A stretch of 64,000 nucleotides of DNA from assembly GCA_947464275.1 (NCBI GenBank), contig CANHVU010000002.1, positions 62,001 through 126,000 on the forward strand, in the 5' to 3' direction. The notes under the pieces were generated by a model. The model did not search any database. It worked only from the letters and a program-made list of their open reading frames with translations, and was not told the origin of the DNA. This document shows positions 49,515 through 58,509 of this stretch, piece by piece. A program made the translations under genes and the position numbers. Source of the DNA: Bacteroidota bacterium (lineage in GTDB: Bacteria > Bacteroidota > Bacteroidia > UKL13-3). Positions within the stretch are counted from its first letter, which is position 1; each line of letters opens with the position of its first letter.

Positions 49515-50129
49515 ATGAAAACAGCCAAACTATTTCAAACCCAAAGTTTAATAATTATACTTTTGTTATTTTCAGCATGCAGCAAGCAAAACCCCTGCAA
49601 TGGCAGTAATTACACCCCAAAAAATTTTAATTATTTAATAGATGATAACACTAAGGCACAAATACCATACACAGGCAACGAAACCTTAACATTTATTAGC
49701 AATCAAGGTGATACAGCTATTCTAAAAGGACAAGGTAAAAATAACTTTATGAAAAAAACCACTAAAAATAGCGTAACTAGTATTGACTGCCCTGAGTATG
49801 ATAATTATAATTTTGAATATGTGGATGTTGAGTACAAAGGAACTAATTCCAATCTTTCTAATTTGTTTTATAGAGTATTTGCTAATGAATATTGGCAATT
49901 AGAGGCCTCTGCTTATTTGAACAAATCACATTATGATTATAATGCATATTTGAGTTATTATAACAATAATAGCTTATATACTTACCCTGTAGTTTGTGGT
50001 AATAAAACACTATTTGGTCGGAAAATATTGGGTGAAAAGGATACAGATCCTTTTTTTATTTATAACAAATCATATGGCATAATTCAAATTCAAATAGATA
50101 GCAATCTTATTTACACTTTAACTTTATAA
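49515..50129 (+). CDS. Lipoprotein of unknown function (paralogue 2)
   Basis: 204-aa predicted lipoprotein: MKTAKLFQTQSLIIILLLFS then AC, followed by SKQNPC. Clear paralogue of 48716 (identical pattern AKxPxxGN(D/E)TLxxIS and GDTAxLxGxGKN, C-terminal YNKSYGIIQIQIDSNLIYTL). The mature N-terminus has the Cys-rich 'CNGSNYTPKN'. The ATG at 49515 is preferred; the frame's earlier GTG lies in the hairpin repeat (49467 region). It is followed by copy 2 of the hairpin element. Function unknown. Confidence 0.75.
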   Translation: MKTAKLFQTQSLIIILLLFSACSKQNPCNGSNYTPKNFNYLIDDNTKAQIPYTGNETLTFISNQGDTAILKGQGKNNFMKKTTKNSVTSIDCPEYDNYNFEYVDVEYKGTNSNLSNLFYRVFANEYWQLEASAYLNKSHYDYNAYLSYYNNNSLYTYPVVCGNKTLFGRKILGEKDTDPFFIYNKSYGIIQIQIDSNLIYTLTL

Positions 50130-50130
50130 A

Positions 50131-50283
50131 TTTCTATGCGATTTGTGTTTTCACCAACCTTATAGATATAAAAATAACTCCTTGGATTAAACTAAAAATT
50201 ATAAATACTCTTAAGTTTCTAATTATTCATCTCAGAACAGGCATTTAACTGTTTTGGATGGTGAGAACACCCACCATAGGCAA
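50131..50283. repeat. 153-bp hairpin-ended element, copy 2 (degenerate)
   Basis: Aligned end to end with copy 1: ATTAAACTAAAAATTATAAA is shared (50184-50203), and CTAATTATTCATCTCAGA continues the match. The left end is altered (TTTCTATGCGATTTGTG), which destroys the left hairpin; the right end still reads GGATGGTG-AGAA-CACCCACC-ATAGGCAA. A further half-end (ACCAAACATAGGCAAA) is at 50308-50323. Confidence 0.78.
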
Positions 50284-50429
50284 CTTTAAGGATTGCATCT
50301 GGGAAAAACCAAACATAGGCAAATAGCTAGTTGTTTTATTTTATAATATTTTTAAAACATTTTGTAGTTTGAAACAGAAATAAATATATTGCTTGAAGTA
50401 ATTTAATAAAATTGAATTAAAATATCTAC

Positions 50430-51710
50430 ATGCAAAAACGACCTAAAGTATTAATGTTTGGATGGGAATTTCCGCCAGTAATTAGTGGTGGATTGGGTGT
50501 AGCTTGTTTGGGATTATGCAAAGCTCTTTCCCCTTTGGCTGATGTAAAAATGATCATTCCCAAAAGTGTTCCCAATTTCAAAATACCCAATATTGAACTA
50601 ATAGGGTTAAATGCTTTTAGTAGGGAGCAATTGCGTGATATTTTTAGTAAACCAAGTAAACATGGTGATCATGGACTAAATTCACACCAAATCAATGCTG
50701 GTGTTAATCCTTATGCCAAAATTCAAAATCATGAATCAGTTAACCAAAAGTTTTACGAGGTTTATAGCAATAATATTGAACCTTTTGAAATAGATGCCTT
50801 GTATGCTGGCGATGTAATAAAAAAAGCCATCGAATTTTCGCGTATTTCGGTGCAATATGCGCTTACGCAAGAGTTTGATGTAATACATGCACACGATTGG
50901 ATGACTTTTTTACCTGCCATTGAATTAAAAATGCTTACAGGTAAACCAATGGTTTTGCATGTACATTCAACCGAATACGACCGCTCGGGAGCCGATAGCA
51001 GAAATTGGGTATATGATTTAGAAAAACGTGCTATGCAGTTAGCCGATAGGGTAATCCCGGTAAGTCATTATACGGGTAGTATTTGTCATCATCATTATGG
51101 TATTCCTGATTATAAAATTACGCCTATTCACAATGGTGTAGAAACAGTAAAACATACGGTTAAGGATAGTCCGCATAAAGATAAACTAGTTATTTTTTTT
51201 GGAAGGATAACCATGCAAAAAGGACCTGAATTTTTTGTGGAAGCCGCACGGATTGTTTTGCAACACCATAAAAATGTAAAATTTGTGATGGCAGGCAGTG
51301 GCGATTTACACAAACCACTGATTGAAAAAATTGCTTCGTTTGGTTTAGGTGATAAATTCTTTTTTACTGGCTTTTTAAATAAGCAAAAATTAAATGAACT
51401 GTTAGCCATTAGCGATGTGTATTGTATGCCAAGTATGAGCGAACCTTTTGGCTTAAGTGCGGTAGAAGCTGTGCAATATGGATTACCTGTTATTATGAGT
51501 AAAACCAGTGGAGCAGGGGAGGTGTTGAGTAGTTCATTAAAAATTGATTTTTGGGATACACATAAACTCGCTCAATACATAATTGCATCGCTTGATTATA
51601 AAGGATTAAGCACCGAAATGGTAGATAAAGCAAACGAAGACCTAAAACACATTACTTGGGAAAATACAGCCTTAAAAGTTATGGAAGTTTACGAGTCGAT
51701 TATTCCTTAA
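50430..51710 (+). CDS. Glycosyltransferase family 4/5, glycogen-synthase-like
   Basis: 426-aa two-domain (GT-B) glycosyltransferase. The N-terminal GWEFPPVISGGLGVACLGLC and AHDWMTFLPAIELKMLTGKP followed by HVHSTEYDR resemble starch/glycogen synthase-type acceptor domains. The C-terminal domain has FFGRITMQKGPEFFVEAARI, MAGSGDL and the SEPFGLSAVEA motif (E-x7-E) binding the nucleotide sugar. It is in a block with GH31 (45.9 kb) and GH57 (52.1 kb), fitting an alpha-1,4-glucan synthase or starch-synthase-like role. The donor (UDP or ADP-glucose) cannot be read. Confidence 0.85.
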   Translation: MQKRPKVLMFGWEFPPVISGGLGVACLGLCKALSPLADVKMIIPKSVPNFKIPNIELIGLNAFSREQLRDIFSKPSKHGDHGLNSHQINAGVNPYAKIQNHESVNQKFYEVYSNNIEPFEIDALYAGDVIKKAIEFSRISVQYALTQEFDVIHAHDWMTFLPAIELKMLTGKPMVLHVHSTEYDRSGADSRNWVYDLEKRAMQLADRVIPVSHYTGSICHHHYGIPDYKITPIHNGVETVKHTVKDSPHKDKLVIFFGRITMQKGPEFFVEAARIVLQHHKNVKFVMAGSGDLHKPLIEKIASFGLGDKFFFTGFLNKQKLNELLAISDVYCMPSMSEPFGLSAVEAVQYGLPVIMSKTSGAGEVLSSSLKIDFWDTHKLAQYIIASLDYKGLSTEMVDKANEDLKHITWENTALKVMEVYESIIP

Positions 51711-51721
51711 TGAGGTTTATT

Positions 51722-52074
51722 AAGTTAATGGAGTTGATAAGTTAAAGGAGTTAATTAAGTTTATAAGTAAATAAAGTTAATGGAGTTGATTTGTTAATAT
51801 GACAATACAGCTAAACAATTAAACGAATAAACAATTAAGCAATTCAACACTATAACAGTTCAACAATAAAACGAATAAACAATTCAACAGTATAACAATT
51901 AAACAGTTAAGCAATTAAACGAATAAACAATTAAGCAATTCAACAGTATAACACTTCAAAAATAAAACGAATAAACAATTCAACAGTATAACAATTAAAC
52001 AGTTAAGCAATTAAACGATTAAACAATTAATCGAATAAACAATTAAGCAATTCAACAGTATAACAATCCAACAA
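51722..52074. repeat. 96-bp tandem super-repeat (~2.5 copies) in a 400-bp gap
   Basis: The gap between the GT and GH57 genes is built of short AACAATTAA/AATTCAACAGTATAAC-like words. A higher-order period of exactly 96 bp is visible: copies begin ACGAATAAACAATTAAGCAA at 51823 and 51919, with a third, slightly diverged copy (ACGATTAAACAATTAATCGA) from 52015. Upstream, AAGTTAATGGAGTTGAT repeats at 51722-51738 and 51774-51790 (52 bp apart). Both strands hit stops quickly, so it is not coding. Degenerate repeats of this style also occur in other Bacteroidota intergenic regions. Confidence 0.8.
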
Positions 52075-52113
52075 TTTCACAAATCATAATTCACAAATCA
52101 AAAATATACTCCT

Positions 52114-53313
52114 ATGCCATCAATTTGTTTTTATTTTCAAGTGCATCAACCATATCGTTTAAAGGAATACACTTTTTTTGATATTGGCAATAACCATCAT
52201 TATTACGATGATGAAAAAAACAGACAAGTATTAGATAAAGTTAGTGAGCGCTGCTATTTGCCAACTAATAAATTAATGCTTGATTTAATAAAAAAACATA
52301 ATGGCGAATTTAAAATAAGTTATGCCATTAGTGGTGTAGCATTGGAGCAATTTGAAACTTGGCGCCCCGATGTATTGCAAAGTTTTAAAGACCTTGCAGC
52401 AACTGGCTGTGTGGAGTTTATTAGCGAAACTTATTACCATTCGTTGGCCTATATTTTTAGTAAAGAAGAGTTTGTAAAACAAGTTGAAAAACACAAAGCA
52501 TTGTTAAAAAAACATTTTAACTATACGCCTAAAGTTTTTAGAAATACTGAGTTGCAATACAATAACGAATTGGCTAAATTTATTGAAGATTTAGGTTACG
52601 AAGGCATTATTTGTGAAGGTGTTGATAGACTTTTAAAAGGTAGAACGCCCAATTATTTATACAAAGCGCCAAATGTTACCAAAATAAAATCGTTGCTTAA
52701 AAACTATCAGTTAAGCGATGATATAGCATTTAGATTTAGTAACCGTGGTTGGGAAAGTTGGCCATTGACAGCAGATAAGTTTGCAAGTTGGTGTCACTCC
52801 ATTGCAGGCCAGGGCGAGACCATTAACTTGTTTATGGATTACGAAACTTTTGGCGAACACCAATGGGCCGAAACTGGCATTTTTGATTTTATGTGGCACA
52901 TGCCTGAGTATATTTTAAAACATAAAGATTTTTCTTTTAAAACACCCTCAGAAACAGTGAAGGCATATGAAACCAGAGATATATACGATGCACACGAATT
53001 AACAAGTTGGGCCGATATGGAGCGAGATTTATCAGCTTGGTTAGGAAACCCAATGCAAGATGAAAGTATTGCTAAAATTTACTCAATAGAAAAAAGAGTT
53101 TATGCCACAGCCGATAAAGCGATTATTGATACTTGGCAAAAAATGCTAACTAGCGATCATTTTTACTACATGTGTACCAAGTTTTGGAGCGATGGCGATG
53201 TTCATAAATATTTCAGTCCATACGAGAGTCCTTATGATGCTTATATTTATTTTATGAATTCATTTAGCGATTTTTTAATGGAGCTTGATAAGTTTGAAGC
53301 CCAAAAAGTATAG
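52114..53313 (+). CDS. Glycoside hydrolase family 57 alpha-amylase-like enzyme
   Basis: 399-aa GH57. Conserved regions: FYFQVHQPYRL (region 1, HQP), RNTELQYNNELA (region 3, catalytic Glu) and FMDYETFGEHQWAETG (region 4, acid/base Asp). It is shorter than archaeal GH57 amylopullulanases and close to the alpha-amylase/MalA-like intracellular group. It would hydrolyse or rearrange alpha-glucans. Start is the ATG at 52114 (PSICFYFQVHQ). It forms a transcription-direction pair with the glycosyltransferase, separated by the 96-bp repeat region, and ends at a strong terminator. Confidence 0.93.
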   Translation: MPSICFYFQVHQPYRLKEYTFFDIGNNHHYYDDEKNRQVLDKVSERCYLPTNKLMLDLIKKHNGEFKISYAISGVALEQFETWRPDVLQSFKDLAATGCVEFISETYYHSLAYIFSKEEFVKQVEKHKALLKKHFNYTPKVFRNTELQYNNELAKFIEDLGYEGIICEGVDRLLKGRTPNYLYKAPNVTKIKSLLKNYQLSDDIAFRFSNRGWESWPLTADKFASWCHSIAGQGETINLFMDYETFGEHQWAETGIFDFMWHMPEYILKHKDFSFKTPSETVKAYETRDIYDAHELTSWADMERDLSAWLGNPMQDESIAKIYSIEKRVYATADKAIIDTWQKMLTSDHFYYMCTKFWSDGDVHKYFSPYESPYDAYIYFMNSFSDFLMELDKFEAQKV

Positions 53314-53317
53314 ACAC

Positions 53318-53356
53318 AAAAAAACCTGCATTTAATTTAAATGCAGGTTTTTTTAT
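53318..53356. terminator. Bidirectional terminator between GH57 and atpG
   Basis: Nearly perfect palindrome AACCTGCATTTAA/TTAAATGCAGGTT flanked by A and T runs, 5 bp after the GH57 stop and 17 bp from the convergent atpG stop. Confidence 0.9.
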
Positions 53357-53372
53357 AATTTATATGGTCGAA

Positions 53373-54254
53373 TTAAGCGCTTAATGCAGCAGCTCCACCC
53401 ACAATTTCCGAAATTTCGGTAGTAATTGCAGCTTGACGAACTCTATTGTATTCCACTTTCAATGATTTCAATAATTCACCAGCATTATCAGTAGCTTTAT
53501 CCATAGCAATCATACGAGCACCATGTTCTGAAGCTAAAGAATCTAGCATACATCTGAATAATTGTGTTTTCAAAATTCGAGGAATTAATTCTAATAAAAT
53601 CTCTTCCTTATTTGGTTCAAAAATATAATCGTTTTTCTTAACACTGTCAGTAGCTAAACTTGCGGTATTAATAGGTAAAAATTGTTCTGCACTTAAAATT
53701 TGAGTAGCAGCATTTTTAAATTGATTATAAACTATTTCAACAGCATCAAATTTACCTGAATTGTATTGATTCAAAATAAACTCACCTATAGCAAATCCTG
53801 TTTCAGAATTAGGTGTTAATAATGAGTCCTTAAAGGTATCAATATAATTAACTGCCTGTTTTGAAAAATATTCATGTCCTTTTTTGCCAATTCCGATAAC
53901 GCTTAAATTACCATTAGCTTTTTGTTCTGCATATTTTTCATTGATAGTTTTGTTGGCCATTTTAATAACATTTGCGTTAAATGAACCACATAAACCTCTA
54001 TCACTAGTAATAACAATTATTAATACATTTTTTACAGGACGAGTATCGAAATAAACTTTTAAAGAATCTACATCAATACTATCAGACAAATTACTTAAAA
54101 TGCCATTTAACTTTACTGCATAAGGGCGCATTAAAGTAATTGCATTTTGTGCCCTACGCAATTTTGTAGCCGAAACCAATTTCATGGCTTTGGTTATTTG
54201 TTGTGTAGAGGTAACTGATGCTATTCTTATTCTAACTTCTTTTAAATTTGCCAT
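53373..54254 (-). CDS. atpG: ATP synthase F1 gamma subunit
   Basis: 293-aa central-stalk subunit. N-terminal IRIASVTSTQQITKAMKLVS (I-x-S-V-x-x-T-x-x-I-T-x-A-M-x-x-V) and C-terminal YNRVRQAAITTEISEIVGGA with the conserved R-Q-x-x-I-T-x-E-I are clear. It forms the rotor with the epsilon subunit, whose gene is not here. Last gene of the minus-strand operon. An 87-bp gap to atpA holds an inverted repeat (54280-54321). Confidence 0.96.
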   Translation of the reverse strand: MANLKEVRIRIASVTSTQQITKAMKLVSATKLRRAQNAITLMRPYAVKLNGILSNLSDSIDVDSLKVYFDTRPVKNVLIIVITSDRGLCGSFNANVIKMANKTINEKYAEQKANGNLSVIGIGKKGHEYFSKQAVNYIDTFKDSLLTPNSETGFAIGEFILNQYNSGKFDAVEIVYNQFKNAATQILSAEQFLPINTASLATDSVKKNDYIFEPNKEEILLELIPRILKTQLFRCMLDSLASEHGARMIAMDKATDNAGELLKSLKVEYNRVRQAAITTEISEIVGGAAALSA

Positions 54255-54279
54255 TTTTTATTAGTTGGTTGGTTAACAA

Positions 54280-54321
54280 GTTGATTAGTTAATCAAGTAA
54301 GTACTCATTTAACTAATCAAC
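54280..54321 (-). promoter_or_regulatory. 13-bp perfect inverted repeat between atpA and atpG
   Basis: GTTGATTAGTTAA (54280-54292) and TTAACTAATCAAC (54309-54321) are perfect complements with a 16-nt loop. The downstream minus-strand sequence lacks a T tail, so it is not a standard terminator; an mRNA-processing or stabilising hairpin is more likely. Confidence 0.6.
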
Positions 54322-54341
54322 CTATTAACTTTTTACTATAT

Positions 54342-55919
54342 TTAACCTACGTATTTTGCTGATAATTCTTTACAAACTTTTTCAATAGTTGCAGCAGCAT
54401 CATCCGATAATCCTTTTTTCAAATCATCTAATGTGTTTTTATGTTTATTTTCCATATAACTTAAAAACTCAGCTTCGAATTCACGCACTTTATTAACTGG
54501 AACATTGCTTAATAAACCTTTAGTTCCTAAGTAAATAATTGCTACTTGTTGATCAACAGGTAAAGGTGAGAATTGACCTTGTTTCAAAATCTCTACGTTA
54601 CGAGCACCTTTAGCTAATACTGCTTTAGTTGCTGCATCTAAGTCTGAACCAAATTTAGAGAAAGCTTCTAACTCGCGGTATTGAGCTTGATCTAATTTTA
54701 AAGTACCAGCCACTTTTTTCATAGATTTAATTTGCGCATTACCACCCACACGCGATACAGAGATACCTACGTTGATAGCTGGACGAATACCTGAGTTAAA
54801 TAAATTCGACTCTAAGAAAATTTGTCCATCGGTAATTGAAATTACGTTAGTTGGAATGTATGCAGATACGTCACCAGCTTGTGTTTCAATAATTGGTAAA
54901 GCAGTTAATGATCCACCACCTTTAACCAAATGTTTGATTGAATCTGGGATATCATTCATTGCTTGCGCAATAGAATCGGTAGCGTTAATTTTAGCAGCAC
55001 GCTCTAATAAACGGCTATGTAGGTAAAATACGTCACCTGGGTATGCCTCACGTCCTGGAGGTCTACGTAACAATAATGAAACTTCACGGTAAGCTACTGC
55101 TTGTTTTGATAAATCATCATAAACAACCAAAGCAGGATTTCCTAAATCGCGGAAAAACTCACCTATTGCAGCACCAGCCATTGGAGCGTAAAACTGCATT
55201 GGAGCTGGATCAGATGAAGTAGCTGTAACAACTGTAGTGTATTTCATTGCTCCATTAGCTTCTAAAGTACTTACAATTTGTGCAACTGTAGATGCTTTTT
55301 GTCCAATAGCTACGTATATACAATAAACTGGTTTTCCAGCTTCATAAAATTCTTTTTGGTTGATAATGGCATCAATACAAACTGCTGTTTTACCAGTTTG
55401 ACGGTCACCAATAACTAACTCACGTTGTCCACGACCAATAGGAATCATGGCATCAATAGCCTTAATACCTGTTTGTAATGGTTCTTTAACTGGCTCACGG
55501 TAAATAACACCAGGAGCTTTACGCTCTAAAGGCATATCATATAAATCACCAGCAATTGGTCCTTTACCATCAATTGGTAAACCTAATGTATTAACTACAC
55601 GACCAACCATGCCATTACCTACTTTAATAGATGCAATTTTACCAGTTCTTTTAACTGTATCACCTTCTATAATTGAATCGCTTGAGCCTAATAATACAGC
55701 TCCAACGTTATCTTCTTCCAAATTTAATACAATTGCTTGTACACCATTTGCAAATTCGATTAACTCTCCAGATTGAACTTTAGTTAATCCATAAATACGG
55801 GCAATACCATCGCCCACTTGAAGTACCGTTCCTACTTCTTGTAATTCAGCATCCGATTTAAAGTTGCTTAATTGCTCTCTGATAATTGCTGATACTTCGT
55901 CAGGTCTAATCTCTACCAT
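54342..55919 (-). CDS. atpA: ATP synthase F1 alpha subunit
   Basis: 525-aa nucleotide-binding subunit of the F1 hexamer. Walker [10 protein letters not shown], the [20 protein letters not shown] segment, and [20 protein letters not shown] (alpha signature) are intact. AVKTVS-type alpha N-terminus ([20 protein letters not shown]) is present. Start ATG at 55919, 13 bp after atpH. Confidence 0.98.
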   Translation of the reverse strand: MVEIRPDEVSAIIREQLSNFKSDAELQEVGTVLQVGDGIARIYGLTKVQSGELIEFANGVQAIVLNLEEDNVGAVLLGSSDSIIEGDTVKRTGKIASIKVGNGMVGRVVNTLGLPIDGKGPIAGDLYDMPLERKAPGVIYREPVKEPLQTGIKAIDAMIPIGRGQRELVIGDRQTGKTAVCIDAIINQKEFYEAGKPVYCIYVAIGQKASTVAQIVSTLEANGAMKYTTVVTATSSDPAPMQFYAPMAGAAIGEFFRDLGNPALVVYDDLSKQAVAYREVSLLLRRPPGREAYPGDVFYLHSRLLERAAKINATDSIAQAMNDIPDSIKHLVKGGGSLTALPIIETQAGDVSAYIPTNVISITDGQIFLESNLFNSGIRPAINVGISVSRVGGNAQIKSMKKVAGTLKLDQAQYRELEAFSKFGSDLDAATKAVLAKGARNVEILKQGQFSPLPVDQQVAIIYLGTKGLLSNVPVNKVREFEAEFLSYMENKHKNTLDDLKKGLSDDAAATIEKVCKELSAKYVG

Positions 55920-55932
55920 AATTAATTTTTGT

Positions 55933-56484
55933 TTATTTTGAGATATATGTGTTTAATAACTGTTGTTTGGCTTTACGTAAGCTACCCGAAATACTTGCAT
56001 CATACAAACGGTCTTCCATTTGAATCATAACTCCACCTATTAAAGATGGATCTACATGCATTTTAAGTTCTACGTTTTTACCGCTTTGTTGTTGTAAAAA
56101 GTTTTTTATTTCAGCCTTAATTTCAGCTGAAGCTTCTACTGCGGTTTTCACCGAAGCAGTAGCAATTTTGTTTATTTCGTTGTACTGTGCAATAACCGCA
56201 TCGCAAATTGAAAGGAATATCATTTCGCGTTGTTTACGTACAATAATTGATATAAACGAGAAAGTTAATTTATTAAATGAACTAGCAAAAATTTGAGTAA
56301 TAACTGCTAATTTTTTGTCACCTTTAATAACTGGGCTTTTAAGCAAGTTTTCAAGTGATTGATTTTGTTCAATAGTTTGTTTAAATAATTTCATATCTGC
56401 ACAAACTACCTCTAGCAGGTTTTGTTCAATAGCTAAATCAACTAATGACTTTGCATAACGACTGGCTACTCTAAAATCCGACAT
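55933..56484 (-). CDS. atpH: ATP synthase F1 delta subunit (OSCP)
   Basis: 183-aa peripheral-stalk subunit. N-terminal [20 protein letters not shown] and the C-terminal [20 protein letters not shown] (GG...D) motif are typical of OSCP/delta. One base separates it from atpF, so translation is probably coupled. Confidence 0.94.
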   Translation of the reverse strand: MSDFRVASRYAKSLVDLAIEQNLLEVVCADMKLFKQTIEQNQSLENLLKSPVIKGDKKLAVITQIFASSFNKLTFSFISIIVRKQREMIFLSICDAVIAQYNEINKIATASVKTAVEASAEIKAEIKNFLQQQSGKNVELKMHVDPSLIGGVMIQMEDRLYDASISGSLRKAKQQLLNTYISK

Positions 56485-56485
56485 A

Positions 56486-56980
56486 CTAGTTCAGTGTTAT
56501 ATTTTTTAAACTTTCATTTACAAAAACCTCTTGTTGGCTTCTGTCTTCCATTTTGTTACGCAATATTTTTTCAGCTAAATCAACTGAAAGGTTAGCAACT
56601 TGAGTTTTCAATTGGTTCATGGCATTTACTTTCTCCATTTCAATTGCCTCTTTAGCTGCAGTTATCATTTTGTCACCTTCGCTTTTTGCATCACTTTTAG
56701 CTTTTGCTAAAATTTGATCCTTAATTTCGTTTGCTTCTTTTAATAACATATCGCGTTCAGCACGAGCTTCGTTTAATAAACGTTGGTTATCAGTTTTTAA
56801 ACTTTCCAACTGTAAACGTGCAGTTTCGGCCGATTTCAAAGCCTCATCAATGCTATCTTCTCTTTCTTTAAGGGTTTTGGTAATTGGTTTCCAAGCAAAT
56901 TTTGTTAATACAAAAAATAGTATAAAAAATGCTATCGAACTCCAAAAAATCAAACCAATACTTGGGGTTACTAAATCCAT
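56486..56980 (-). CDS. atpF: ATP synthase F0 b subunit
   Basis: 164-aa peripheral-stalk b subunit. One N-terminal membrane helix (IGLIFWSSIAFFILFFVLTK) and a long charged coiled coil to the C-terminus. FAWKPITKTLKEREDSIDEA is the family's hinge motif. It begins 82 bp after atpE, in a gap with an attenuator-like hairpin. Confidence 0.94.
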   Translation of the reverse strand: MDLVTPSIGLIFWSSIAFFILFFVLTKFAWKPITKTLKEREDSIDEALKSAETARLQLESLKTDNQRLLNEARAERDMLLKEANEIKDQILAKAKSDAKSEGDKMITAAKEAIEMEKVNAMNQLKTQVANLSVDLAEKILRNKMEDRSQQEVFVNESLKNITLN

Positions 56981-57018
56981 TGTATATATAATTTTATAAA
57001 AGTTTTTTCAAATAAAAT

Positions 57019-57046
57019 AAAGCCCGATTTAAAACAACCGGGCTTT
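57019..57046 (-). terminator. Attenuator-like hairpin between atpE and atpF
   Basis: On the minus strand AAAGCCCG...CGGGCTTT (8-bp stem; plus-strand arms 57019-57026 and 57039-57046) is followed by ATTTTATTTG. It lies 17 bp after the atpE stop and 39 bp before the atpF start, inside the operon. It could end a fraction of transcripts and so raise the amount of subunit c relative to b, delta, alpha and gamma. Confidence 0.7.
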
Positions 57047-57062
57047 TTGGGGTACTAATTAA

Positions 57063-57290
<228 letters not shown>

Positions 57291-57329
57291 TTAGTTTAGT
57301 TTGAAATTTTAAAATTTATTTTTTATTGA

Positions 57330-58490
57330 TTAGTGGTGTGCTTCCTCGCCATGTTCAGGTTCTTGAACGGCCATTCCAATAAACAAGGCCGACAAAATAG
57401 TGAATATAAATGCTTGGATAAAAGCAACCAATAATTCAATAGCGCTAATAAATACGATAAGAGGAGTTGCTACTGCACCTACTGCATACGATTTAAAGAT
57501 GAATGCTAAACAAACTAAGCTTAGCACTAAAATATGTCCTGCTGTAATGTTTGCAAATAAACGAATCATTAAAGCGAAAGGTTTTGTAAAGATACCAATA
57601 ATTTCTACTGGAATCATTAATGGGTATAACCAAAGTGGCACGTGAGGCGTAAAAATGTGTCCCCAATAGTTTTTGTTACCGTTAAAGTTAGTTATTAAGA
57701 AAGTAATTACCGCTAACACTAAAGTTACTGCAATATTACCTGTTACGTTAGCTCCTCCTGGGAAAAACGGAATTAAACCAATTACGTTAATGAACCAAAT
57801 AAAGAAGAAAACAGTTAATAAATAAGGCATAAACTTTTGGTATTTATCACCTAAGTTTGGTTTAGCAATATCGTCACGAACAAAAATAATGATTGGCTCA
57901 ATCCAGCTTTGTAAGCCTTTAGGGGCACCAATTCCTCTTTTGCTATAACCTTTAGCTACAGTTAAGAATATTAATAATAAACCAATTACAGCTATAAATA
58001 AAGTTGCAACATTTTTAGTAATAGAAAAATCTAATACTTTTTTGCTAGCTTCTTCATCTATTTCACCTGCTTCGTTTACAACTTTAATTTTTTCGTGAAC
58101 TAATTTATAAGTGTAATTACCTTTAAATGCATCATGACCATGGTTAAATTTACCACTTGAAAAAGTTTCTAAACCTTTATCTGTATAAATAATAACTGGT
58201 AAGTGAATGCTGGTATGTCCAAATAAATGCCAATCGTGTGCATCGGCTATATGTTCCATAATGGTTTTGTTGGCATCAAATTTTTCTTCACCATGATTTT
58301 CCTCATGTGTACCTTCTGCGTGAGCAGCAGTTGCATGTTCATTTTCTGCTGAAGCAACTGTAGAATCAGTGTGTTCACTAACCAGAGGTTGATTTGCGAA
58401 AGAAATGACTGAAACGACAGAAAACACTATCGTTAAAAGGGCAGTTTTAATGGTGTAGTTTATTGATTTCAAATTGTTTAAATAGGTCAT
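57330..58490 (-). CDS. atpB: ATP synthase F0 a subunit with signal peptide and long His/Glu-rich N-terminal extension
   Basis: About 386 aa. The C-terminal half is the proton-channel a subunit: MIRLFANITAGHILVLSLVC carries the essential Arg (MIRLFAN), and helices follow to LFIGMAVQEPEHGEE. The N-terminal ~140 residues start with a signal-like segment (INYTIKTALLTIVFSVVSVI) and a His/Glu-rich region (EHATAAHAEGTHEENHGEEK; HDWHLFGHTSIHLP) before the first transmembrane helix. I chose the ATG at 58490 (MTYLNNLK), because the frame extension upstream overlaps the next gene. Such extended a subunits are usual in Bacteroidota. Confidence 0.93.
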   Translation of the reverse strand: MTYLNNLKSINYTIKTALLTIVFSVVSVISFANQPLVSEHTDSTVASAENEHATAAHAEGTHEENHGEEKFDANKTIMEHIADAHDWHLFGHTSIHLPVIIYTDKGLETFSSGKFNHGHDAFKGNYTYKLVHEKIKVVNEAGEIDEEASKKVLDFSITKNVATLFIAVIGLLLIFLTVAKGYSKRGIGAPKGLQSWIEPIIIFVRDDIAKPNLGDKYQKFMPYLLTVFFFIWFINVIGLIPFFPGGANVTGNIAVTLVLAVITFLITNFNGNKNYWGHIFTPHVPLWLYPLMIPVEIIGIFTKPFALMIRLFANITAGHILVLSLVCLAFIFKSYAVGAVATPLIVFISAIELLVAFIQAFIFTILSALFIGMAVQEPEHGEEAHH

Positions 58491-58509
58491 TTGGTTCTTC
58501 TTTTCGTCC

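Noticed and set aside
51823-52074. CRISPR-like array
   Set aside because: The repeats are tandem without unique spacers, the period is 96 bp, and the words are degenerate. No cas genes are present.
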